Notes under the pieces: generated by a model
Databases searched by the model: none
The model's input: the letters and a program-made list of their open reading frames with translations, nothing else
Told to the model about the DNA's origin: nothing
Made by a program: the position numbers and the translations under genes
Part shown: positions 18,679 through 25,245 of the stretch, in pieces
Layout: each line of letters opens with the position of its first letter
How positions within the stretch are numbered: the first letter of the stretch is position 1
Source of the DNA: Hassallia sp050875635
GTDB taxonomy: Bacteria > Cyanobacteriota > Cyanobacteriia > Cyanobacteriales > Nostocaceae
NCBI RefSeq assembly: GCF_050875635.1
Contig: NZ_JBPAOH010000031.1
Location: 1-64,000, forward strand
Length of the DNA: 64,000 nt
Direction: 5' to 3'

Positions 18679-19854
18679 ATGTTTGAATCTAAAAAAACCT
18701 TAAAAATTTCTACAGATAGTGCATTAAAATCATTTGAATCGGTAAAAGATTTGGGAGAAAAGCTTAATTTAAATAATTTTTTAGGTTTGGGTAAATCCTC
18801 AGAATCAGCACAAGCAGCAGAAAATCCGAATTCAATTTTCAACAGTCCGGCAATTCTTGCCGATTTCAACGGTGATGGTAAGACAGATAAATTTTGGCGC
18901 AACTCTCAAACGGGTGAAACCTCAGTTTGGCTGATGGATGGCACAAGAGTTGCCGAAACGGGTAATTTGGATCAAGCTGACTCATCTTGGAATTACAAGA
19001 TTGCTGATTTTAACGCCGATGGTAAGAGTGATATTTTATGGCGTAATAGTCAAACTGGTGACAATGTTATTTGGTTGATGGATGGCACAAGAATTGCCAC
19101 TAATACTTTTGTGTTGCAAGTTGATCCATCTTGGAGTAGTGACATTGCCGATTTTAATGGAGATGGTAAGACTGATATATTGTGGCGTAATGCTCAAACT
19201 GGTGAAAACGCAGCTTGGATAATGGATGGGACAACAGTTACCACTGCGGCTTTTTTACCGACATTTGATGCCAACTGGACTCGTAGCATAGTCGATTTTA
19301 ATGGCGATCGCAAGACCGATATCTTGTGGCGTAATAATCTAACTGGTGAGAATAAAGTTTGGTTTATGGATGGTACGAAAGAAAGTGAGTATTCTTTATC
19401 CCAACTCGACCCATCCTGGAATTATACCCTTGGCGATTTCAACGGAGATTCTAATACTGACATTTTATGGCGCAATGCTCAAACTGGAGAAAACAAAGTT
19501 TGGACGATGAATGGCATCTTGATCAATGAAGGTACTCTAACAACACTTGATGCTAACTGGAATCCTAGCATTGGCGATTTTAACGGCGATGGCAAGACTG
19601 ACATTTTTTGGCGCAACTCTGTAACAGGAGAAAATACTGCTTGGCTGATGGATGGTACAAATATTGATACTTCTGCTTTTATGCCGAAAGTTGACCCAGC
19701 CTGGAGTTCTAGTATTGGCGATTTTAACGGTGATGGCAAGACCGACATCTTCTGGCGCAATACTCAAACCGGCGATAATACAATTTGGGAGATGAATGAT
19801 ACCATAGCCACTCCCACCAATCTAGACCAAGTTCCTCTAGAGTGGTATTCTTAA
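18679..19854 (+). CDS. FG-GAP/VCBS-repeat protein, seven repeats (paralogue 2)
   Basis: 391 residues with the same architecture as the upstream paralogue: a ~55-residue N-terminus rich in Lys/Ser, then seven blades with DFNGDGKTDILWRN and TGENxxWxMDGT signatures. Repeat 4 has DRK in place of DGK, again at a HIP1 octamer, and repeat 5 has DSN. No obvious signal peptide is present. Both genes have an out-of-frame ATG about 23-26 nt upstream of the chosen start, so the start context is similar. The stop lies only 7 bp from the stop of the convergent reverse transcriptase gene, with no terminator between them. Function unknown. Confidence 0.8.
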   Translation: MFESKKTLKISTDSALKSFESVKDLGEKLNLNNFLGLGKSSESAQAAENPNSIFNSPAILADFNGDGKTDKFWRNSQTGETSVWLMDGTRVAETGNLDQADSSWNYKIADFNADGKSDILWRNSQTGDNVIWLMDGTRIATNTFVLQVDPSWSSDIADFNGDGKTDILWRNAQTGENAAWIMDGTTVTTAAFLPTFDANWTRSIVDFNGDRKTDILWRNNLTGENKVWFMDGTKESEYSLSQLDPSWNYTLGDFNGDSNTDILWRNAQTGENKVWTMNGILINEGTLTTLDANWNPSIGDFNGDGKTDIFWRNSVTGENTAWLMDGTNIDTSAFMPKVDPAWSSSIGDFNGDGKTDIFWRNTQTGDNTIWEMNDTIATPTNLDQVPLEWYS

Positions 19855-19861
19855 TATCGGT

Positions 19862-21274
19862 CTAACTCCTGCCGTTGCGAACATATTTATTTTTGATGCG
19901 TTCCACTTGCTGTTGAAACTCCGCACCTTTTTCTGGATTCACCATTGCGACAAAATTGGCAAAGCCATTAATGGCAGCGATTAAATTAGCATTACCCCAG
20001 TGCTTTCCTTCTAAACCGTCTTTCTCAATTTGAAAGAGGGTAGCGCGAAAGCGTTTTAATGTTTTGTTGTCAACGTTGGGTTTATCGTTTACCACTACTC
20101 CCGTAACTTCCTGCTGGCGAGATTTTCGCAAAATTCTGGTTTTTTCTGGGTTTATGGTGAAGCCTTCGTGAGTAACAATTGATTCTGTGCGTTTGAGTAT
20201 ATTACATATATGGTGCAGACTGTCTCCAGAGGCGGAAAAGGTTAAATCATCGGCGTAGCGGGTGTAAGTAAAACCTAATTTTTCCGCCATCGCTGTTAAG
20301 CGTCGGTCTAAGCGGCGACAGAGTAAGTTAGTAATTGCGGGACTTGCTGGGGAACCTTGGGGAAGGTGACGTTCATCGACTGCAACATAATATGTTTTGC
20401 CGTCAATTTCTAAAGTTTCCACTTCGGCAGCGGTAGACACCAAGCCAAAAATTGTCGCCGCTGCTTCGGAATAGCCGAAGGAGTGAAATAAACCTTTGAC
20501 TCGTTTATAAGAAATAGAGGGGAAAAAGTCCTTTAAATCAAAGTTGATAATTACATCAGCGCCGACATGGGGTGTAGCATTGGTGACAATAGAGCGATCG
20601 CGTCTAAAGCCATGTGCAGCGTCATGAAGTTCCAGCTTTTCCAAAATATTCGCCAAAATCCAGTGCTGTGCCTGTTTTAAATTCGGCATCGGTGCGGAAA
20701 TTATTCTTTCTCCCCCCGTCTTTTTCGGCATTCTGAAGCGAATGTAGTGCGAAACTGTGGAGGTTTTGCGGTCAAATGCCAAAAAGCGGAGTTTTCCTAC
20801 AGTGATTCCCATCGCAGCGGCAATTTGTTCAGCGTTGTTGCATAACGGTAAACCTAGCGAATGCAACCTTTCCTCATTGCCTTGAGTGTTATTTAATCCA
20901 GCAGATACATCCTCCCCAAGATAGATAATATCCTGCTGCTGTTTCTGCTTCCAAACTTCCGCACGCGATCGCCGTTCTTGTTCGCGGCGTTCTTTTGTTT
21001 CTTGACGCTTGCGTTTGGATTCTTCTAGACGTTGCTTTAATAAGCGCTTCCGCAGTGCTTGTTCATCTTGTAATTTTCGACTTTCTTGCCGCAGTTCGTT
21101 TAATTCGCGGCGAATTTCTCCAGCGCGGCGAATTTCATCTGCTGGATCTTGCGGCATTTCGCCTTGTGCAGACCAAAAACCATAACGTATCATTTCTTCA
21201 AGGATAAATTCCTCTGTGCCAACTTGTCGAATGCGATCGTATAGTTCTTGGCGGGTACGTGGTTGGTCAGACAT
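19862..21274 (-). CDS. Retron-type reverse transcriptase with N-terminal helical extension
   Basis: 470 residues. The RT core spans about residues 170-430: HGFRRDRSIVTNATPH containing the retron NAxxH motif (232-236), NFDLKDFFPSIS, LPQGSPASP, the catalytic YADD (340-343) and the retron-specific VTG (390-392) in EVTGVVVN. The first ~165 residues form an extra domain with a long charged coiled coil (~45-115), longer than in compact retron RTs. There is no maturase, endonuclease or Avd partner, which argues against group II introns and DGRs. The enzyme should reverse-transcribe the upstream non-coding RNA into branched msDNA. The a2 end of the nearest candidate RNA lies 82 bp upstream, and WH-SWIM and WGR-HEAT genes further upstream complete a probable three-part defence system. 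Confidence 0.93.
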   Translation of the reverse strand: MSDQPRTRQELYDRIRQVGTEEFILEEMIRYGFWSAQGEMPQDPADEIRRAGEIRRELNELRQESRKLQDEQALRKRLLKQRLEESKRKRQETKERREQERRSRAEVWKQKQQQDIIYLGEDVSAGLNNTQGNEERLHSLGLPLCNNAEQIAAAMGITVGKLRFLAFDRKTSTVSHYIRFRMPKKTGGERIISAPMPNLKQAQHWILANILEKLELHDAAHGFRRDRSIVTNATPHVGADVIINFDLKDFFPSISYKRVKGLFHSFGYSEAAATIFGLVSTAAEVETLEIDGKTYYVAVDERHLPQGSPASPAITNLLCRRLDRRLTAMAEKLGFTYTRYADDLTFSASGDSLHHICNILKRTESIVTHEGFTINPEKTRILRKSRQQEVTGVVVNDKPNVDNKTLKRFRATLFQIEKDGLEGKHWGNANLIAAINGFANFVAMVNPEKGAEFQQQVERIKNKYVRNGRS

Positions 21275-21286
21275 ATATATGATGTT

Positions 21287-21314
21287 GTAGAGACCCTAAA
21301 TATCACGTCTCTAC
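21287..21314. repeat. GTAGAGAC hairpin between the retron RNA and the RT start
   Basis: GTAGAGAC (21287-21294) pairs perfectly with GTCTCTAC (21307-21314) across a 12-nt loop, in the leader of the RT gene. It resembles a common cyanobacterial intergenic repeat; a similar half-site lies near 42570. It may be an unrelated repeat or may affect RT translation. Confidence 0.55.
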
Positions 21315-21356
21315 CTTAGCCTTGTGTTTTTAAGTTGTCAGTAGTGCTAGAAAAAA

Positions 21357-21596
21357 TCACGCGCATCTGAAGTGCAAATTACCCCTTCGTAAAGGTCTCA
21401 GGACTAGCCTGCTCTACTCAGCGGAGCCACCAAGCACCCCGTAGTCATTAGTTTTACGAAAACTAAACCGTAATACTGGGGGGTGGCTCCGCAAAGTAGA
21501 GAGCAGGCTAGTGATGTATGGTTAGACTAAGCGCAAGGACGACGAACCATCGCCCAGATTGCAAGGTTGTTTCGCGTAACTTATAGATGCGCGTGA
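21357..21596 (-). ncRNA. Candidate retron msr-msd RNA, copy 1 (next to RT)
   Basis: Read on the minus strand, the element begins with TCACGCGCATCT (21596-21585) and ends with its perfect 12-nt complement AGATGCGCGTGA (21368-21357), as expected for a1/a2. After a1 comes a ~70-nt msr-like part whose core (21532-21568) is identical to copy 2; it can form an ATGGTT/AACCAT stem (21545-21550 with 21518-21523). Next comes a long msd-like hairpin (21512-21403): basal ACTAGCCTGCTCT arm, an 11-bp perfect middle stem (21421-21431 with 21482-21492) and an 8-bp apical stem with a 3-nt loop (21448-21466). A T-run follows a2. The position just upstream of the RT, in the same orientation, is the normal retron layout. 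Exact branch G and msDNA ends are not determinable here. Confidence 0.85.
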
Positions 21597-21649
21597 GTTG
21601 TATCCAGTTTATTCGCGGTTTACCGATTTTGGGAAGATGTGAAGGTAAA

Positions 21650-21842
21650 TTTAGGACTTACGCACTGTACAAATTAATCATGATATGCGTTCACGAAAAT
21701 AGTTCGTTTTAGGCTTTGATTAATCGTTCTTTAATGATACCTAAACGCGCGTTGTAGGGGCACAGCAATGCTGTGCCCCTACGATAATATGGTTTTCAAA
21801 CCGTGTATACTTTGTATTTTACGTCAATGCGTAAGTCCTAAA
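21650..21842. repeat. Miniature inverted-repeat element, family A, 193 bp
   Basis: Perfect 15-bp terminal inverted repeats TTTAGGACTTACGCA (21650-21664) and its complement (21828-21842). Inside is another strong palindrome around GGGGCACAGCAATGCTGTGCCCC (two halves of 10 nt). There is no coding capacity. It shares terminal sequence, but not most of its interior, with 54536-54678 and 8786-8903. It lies in the 3' flank of the alpha/beta hydrolase gene, between that gene and retron RNA copy 1. Confidence 0.8.
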
Positions 21843-21859
21843 ATTATAAGTTTGACAAA

Positions 21860-22669
21860 CTAAGATTGCAGGTACTTTAGCAAGGTTTCGGCGTAAAGTT
21901 TAGGATCGCGCAGATACATCAGGGGGCTGCCGTGTAGAACCTTGGTGGTAGAATGTGGAACAAGTCGGGCAGTGTCCTCAATAAAAGGTGTAAACATGGT
22001 GTCTTGCATTGCCCACATTAGTAAAGTGGGAACTGAGATAAGTGCTAAACGGCTTGCTTCATCGTACCTCAAGACTGCTTCTATCCCCTCGTAGGTGCGC
22101 TCCTGCCGAGACATCACTTCTTGAAAATAGATTTCAAAACATTCAGAGGGTTCATCAATACATAGTGATTTTATCCGTTGCCAATTAATGCTGTAGTGGC
22201 TGCCATCTTCTTTTACTTCTGGTGGTCCATAAAAGAATGGTGATTGACGTAAATCTTGACGTGCTGCTTCGTCTTTCCAACGAGGCATTCCAAAAAGTAC
22301 CAGTTTTTTAATTCTAGTTGAACAAATAACTGCTGCTTCGCAAGCAATTGCAGCGCCGGTGCTGTTGCCGACTAAGTAAAAATCTTCAACTTTCAGTGTG
22401 TCCAGTACCTCAAATAAATCTGTAGCATACTGGGGAATAGTCCACTGAGTAGGTGGATTTTCTGACTCACCTTGACCGGGAGTATCTAACACAATTACCC
22501 GAAAATCAAGAGCTAATAGCGGCATAACTCTGATAAAACTACGAGAAGAAAAGTAAGTTTTATGGGTAAGTATTAGTGCCGGACCATTGCCTGCTGTCCG
22601 GTAATGCACTTGACCCCACGACCGATCCACAAAGCCTCTTTTAATTTTGATTGCCTGTTGTTGAATCAT
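21860..22669 (-). CDS. Alpha/beta hydrolase lying inside the retron locus
   Basis: 269 residues, a typical single-domain alpha/beta hydrolase. The oxyanion-side segment is ALILTHKTYFS, the second strand is VIVLDTPGQGES, and the nucleophile elbow is VGNSTGAAIA (GxSxG, Ser near residue 103). The acid is in WAMQDTMFTPF and the His in LHGSPLMYL near the C-terminus. Substrate is unknown. It sits between the two candidate msr-msd elements on the same strand as the retron genes. It could be an added retron component or an unrelated insertion; nothing in the sequence decides this. A 15-bp-TIR miniature element lies at its 3' side. Confidence 0.85.
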   Translation of the reverse strand: MIQQQAIKIKRGFVDRSWGQVHYRTAGNGPALILTHKTYFSSRSFIRVMPLLALDFRVIVLDTPGQGESENPPTQWTIPQYATDLFEVLDTLKVEDFYLVGNSTGAAIACEAAVICSTRIKKLVLFGMPRWKDEAARQDLRQSPFFYGPPEVKEDGSHYSINWQRIKSLCIDEPSECFEIYFQEVMSRQERTYEGIEAVLRYDEASRLALISVPTLLMWAMQDTMFTPFIEDTARLVPHSTTKVLHGSPLMYLRDPKLYAETLLKYLQS

Positions 22670-22846
22670 TTTCTATTGTGTACACAGCAGCCCTAAAATA
22701 ATTATCCCGTGCAACAGACGTGCTGAAAATACCGTTCTTTCTTGTTGTAGTTTAGACCACTACCACAGAGGTCAGTTTATTATGTGTAGGCGCGAATAAA
22801 ATTCGCCAGCCTAATTAGTGGAAGATATATATAAGTGAAAAATAAA
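22670..22846. other. Leader of the alpha/beta hydrolase gene
   Basis: Non-coding stretch between retron RNA copy 2 and the hydrolase start. It has no recognisable repeat and no clear promoter that I would assign. Confidence 0.4.
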
Positions 22847-23089
22847 AAATCACGCGCTATTTTTTGTTGGTTTCCCTTCGTAAATCGCTCTGGACTAGAC
22901 TACTCAACTCAAGCTAGGCTCGGTACTACCGGACTCATTCACTTCGTAGAAGTCAAACCGGAATGTCCGGTAGTACCGAATGCCTAGCACAGTCAAGAGT
23001 AGGCTAGTGATGTATGATTAGGCTAAACGCAAGGACGACGAACCATCGCCCAGATTGCAAGGTTTCAACTCAACAAATGCGCGTGATTT
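22847..23089 (-). ncRNA. Candidate retron msr-msd RNA, copy 2 (after the WH-SWIM gene)
   Basis: Homologous to copy 1 and in the same orientation. The terminal repeats GCGCGTGATTT/AAATCACGCGC (23079-23089 with 22847-22857) are perfect over 11 nt. The 37-nt core (23028-23064) is identical to copy 1. The msr stem keeps pairing: ATGGTT (complement of 23041-23046) with AATCAT (complement of 23014-23019), a G-U replacing the G-C of copy 1. The long hairpin has a different middle stem, perfect over 13 bp (22921-22933 with 22966-22978), and an apical ACTTC-GTA-GAAGT. Sequence divergence with retained pairing supports a structured RNA/ssDNA. Its a1 overlaps the TAA stop of the WH-SWIM gene, and it is separated from the RT by the hydrolase gene and copy 1. 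Confidence 0.82.
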
Positions 23090-24725
23090 ATCTGCACTGA
23101 CGAGCGTGTTGCATTCGCAGTGCCAGAATGTGTTCGCAAGGACCTTTATACAGCTTGTTTTGCTGATGCCAGTTGCAAGTACATTCTGCGTCGATTATAC
23201 GCTCATCTCTATCAATCGTCAAAGATAAATTTAAAGTTTTATCTTTGTCGTTAACGCTACCTTGCAAAATCAACGCGCCATTGTCACTTACTGAAGTTAC
23301 GCGCACTGCATTTTGACTCAAAAACCGAGTTGCGCTTTCTTCGCGTGCGTTAGCGAAGCGCAAACGCTGGATTGGTAAGGGTTCGCGGCTGAGTTCTCGC
23401 ACGCGATAAACTTGTTTATTTAAGTCGTAAATTGCACGTCCAGCTTGCGTGTATGCACTTAAAGCACCCAGTACCGCCGTGCGACTTAAATTTAAGCGTT
23501 GTGCAAGGCGATCGGGACTTTCTAACCAATTTTCCCGCAGCGCGTCAAAAATGAGCTTTTGCGTCCATTCGTCAACGTCTGCGCGGGATGCCATTAAATC
23601 AAAATTACCAGATTGCGCCCAATCGTTTGCCGTCCATCCAGATAAACCGAGGGTAAAGGACATATCGCCTAAATCGGCGACGTAGAATGAAGGCATACCC
23701 GTACCCAACAAATGAACGGTGAACTTTTTGGCAACGGGGATGAGACGTTCTAAAATGTTCAAACGCCGACGTCCCCAAACGCGAATTGTTTGGGGTTGAG
23801 TTCCAGTGTAAGGCGATCGCGCACAAACTACTTCAATATTCCACGGTTCAAATACCACCCGCACAGGTTCACCTGGGTTCAGATGATAGCGCATACTGCG
23901 CGGTCCGGTTGTCTCTTTATGACGACGCAAGACAAAACAGATATTATGAATATCCATCGGGTGCAAATCGAACTGCGTCGCGGGTAAAGACATCGCCGAA
24001 CTAACTTGTAAAAAGCCTCTTACCCAACTATCAGGTAAATCGATTTTGACTTCTTTGTAAGCTTCTTCGTTTGTAGTTTTAACTTCAAACCCAGAAGGAT
24101 CAACTTGTAATTGAGTACTCTTATAACTGCGGATTTTCTGAAACTCATCGTACAACGCTGCCGAATAATCAACATTCGTTGTACCGCAAGCGAATTCATT
24201 AATATTTTTAAAGACTTCGTAACTTGCACTCAGGCGTCCATAACTCGATTCATCTACGCTAAAGCACTCAAAAAACACTTCATCGGGATGAACTGTGATT
24301 ACCGGATCGAAGACAAAATAAAAGTCTAATTGCTTTTGCCAAACATAACGCCTGAACTTATCTCTAGCTTTATAATAAGGAGCAAAGCGTTCATAACTGC
24401 GCTTACTTAACTGATTTAATTCTTCTTGTAGGGGTTTAATTTTGGCAGCGACATCTTGACGCATAGCTGCAACTAATTGCCAATCAATTTCATCTTGTTT
24501 AGCACGCCATTCTTTGTAAGCAGTTTTGTCTTTTGGTTTAAACTGCATATCAGAGACAACCACATCATGTAAAGCGCTAATCGCTTCACGAAAAGCGACA
24601 TTTTGCCGCAATTCTCCGACAAAGTAAGTCGGGGGACGTTTCGTATCTGGAGAAAATGACATTTGAGTGTTTCCACCGCTTTCGTTAACAGCGGTACTTT
24701 GTTTATAAGCGTAGTTAAATTCCAT
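23088..24725 (-). CDS. Winged-helix / SWIM zinc-finger protein, probable retron partner
   Basis: 545 residues from the ATG at 24725. An in-frame TTG at 24758, directly after the hicB stop, would add eleven residues. The C-terminal end holds a SWIM zinc finger of the form CxC...CxH: AECTCNWHQ, then GPCEHILALRM. Before it is a winged-helix-like segment, WLESPDRLAQRLNLSRTAVLGALSAYTQAGRAIYDLNKQVYR (three helices and a wing). The N-terminal ~380 residues are not recognised. SWIM domains bind DNA or protein. A WH-SWIM protein together with a WGR/HEAT protein and this type of RT matches, as I recall, the type XIII retron composition. Retron RNA copy 2 starts at its stop codon. Confidence 0.82.
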   Translation of the reverse strand: MEFNYAYKQSTAVNESGGNTQMSFSPDTKRPPTYFVGELRQNVAFREAISALHDVVVSDMQFKPKDKTAYKEWRAKQDEIDWQLVAAMRQDVAAKIKPLQEELNQLSKRSYERFAPYYKARDKFRRYVWQKQLDFYFVFDPVITVHPDEVFFECFSVDESSYGRLSASYEVFKNINEFACGTTNVDYSAALYDEFQKIRSYKSTQLQVDPSGFEVKTTNEEAYKEVKIDLPDSWVRGFLQVSSAMSLPATQFDLHPMDIHNICFVLRRHKETTGPRSMRYHLNPGEPVRVVFEPWNIEVVCARSPYTGTQPQTIRVWGRRRLNILERLIPVAKKFTVHLLGTGMPSFYVADLGDMSFTLGLSGWTANDWAQSGNFDLMASRADVDEWTQKLIFDALRENWLESPDRLAQRLNLSRTAVLGALSAYTQAGRAIYDLNKQVYRVRELSREPLPIQRLRFANAREESATRFLSQNAVRVTSVSDNGALILQGSVNDKDKTLNLSLTIDRDERIIDAECTCNWHQQNKLYKGPCEHILALRMQHARQCR

Positions 24726-24758
24726 AATTTTAGTTTTGATAATTTGTTGTAATAGCAA

Positions 24759-24977
24759 TCAGCCAACTTGATAAATTATTGGTCGATATTTAGGTTGAGG
24801 AATAGATTTACCTTCAGCAGTAGCTGTTTCTAGCCAAGCAGCTTTAGCAATCATTATCTCGCGAACTGCTTCTTCTGGTGTTGAACCCCAAGCAGAACAG
24901 AATTTCAAGTCAGGTATGTCAGCAATATAACCTTCATCTTCTTCGCTGTAGAAAATGTTAATGTGATAATCTTTCAT
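24759..24977 (-). CDS. hicB: HicB-family antitoxin
   Basis: 72 residues of the HicB fold: YHINIFYSEEDEGYIADIPDLKFCSAWGSTPEEAV is the standard partial RNase-H-like core. The C-terminus (KSIPQPKYRPIIY) lacks a DNA-binding ribbon-helix-helix or HTH domain, as in the short HicB class. It neutralises the HicA mRNA interferase encoded just upstream, with which it overlaps by four bases (ATGA), implying coupled translation. The pair lies between the WGR-HEAT and WH-SWIM genes on the same strand, so it is probably co-transcribed with the retron genes. Confidence 0.9.
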   Translation of the reverse strand: MKDYHINIFYSEEDEGYIADIPDLKFCSAWGSTPEEAVREIMIAKAAWLETATAEGKSIPQPKYRPIIYQVG

Positions 24978-25228
24978 GATTCATCCTCTAAAGAAAGATT
25001 GTACTGTTCTACTATTAATATAAATTGACGAACTTGATAAGGTACTGCTTTGCCTTTTTTATTTTGAATGTTGATTATTTCTGGTATTTCTGGATGCTGA
25101 AAGATGTGATGGCTGCCATTAATTCGTGACAGAGTAAAACCAAAGGCTTCAATCAGTGTCACCAGTTCGTCAAACTGGATATTCTTTGAGCCAGATAGAA
25201 CTTTTTCCAGCAGCTTCCGTTTTTTCAT
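24974..25228 (-). CDS. hicA: HicA-family mRNA interferase toxin
   Basis: 84 residues. The double-stranded-RNA-binding-like fold of HicA is seen: FDELVTLIEAFGFTLSRINGSHHIFQHP, with the catalytic His in GSHH (residue 40), then a VPYQVRQFILIVEQ helix. It is somewhat longer than the ~60-residue minimal HicA because of a 15-residue N-terminal extension (KLLEKVLSGSKN), common in cyanobacterial members. Toxin-first order and a 4-nt overlap with hicB are standard. It starts 17 bp after the WGR-HEAT stop. Confidence 0.9.
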   Translation of the reverse strand: MKKRKLLEKVLSGSKNIQFDELVTLIEAFGFTLSRINGSHHIFQHPEIPEIINIQNKKGKAVPYQVRQFILIVEQYNLSLEDES

Positions 25229-25245
25229 CAGTAATTATATGGTAG

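Noticed and set aside
17380..19790. Regular repeats at DNA level suggestive of a CRISPR array
   Set aside because: The period is about 135 bp, always in frame and encoding VCBS blades; there are no short identical repeats with unique spacers and no cas genes in the window.
19862..21274. RT as part of a diversity-generating retroelement or a group II intron
   Set aside because: No Avd-like gene, no template/variable repeat pair with adenine-biased differences was seen near it, and no maturase or endonuclease domain. NAxxH and VTG motifs point to a retron.
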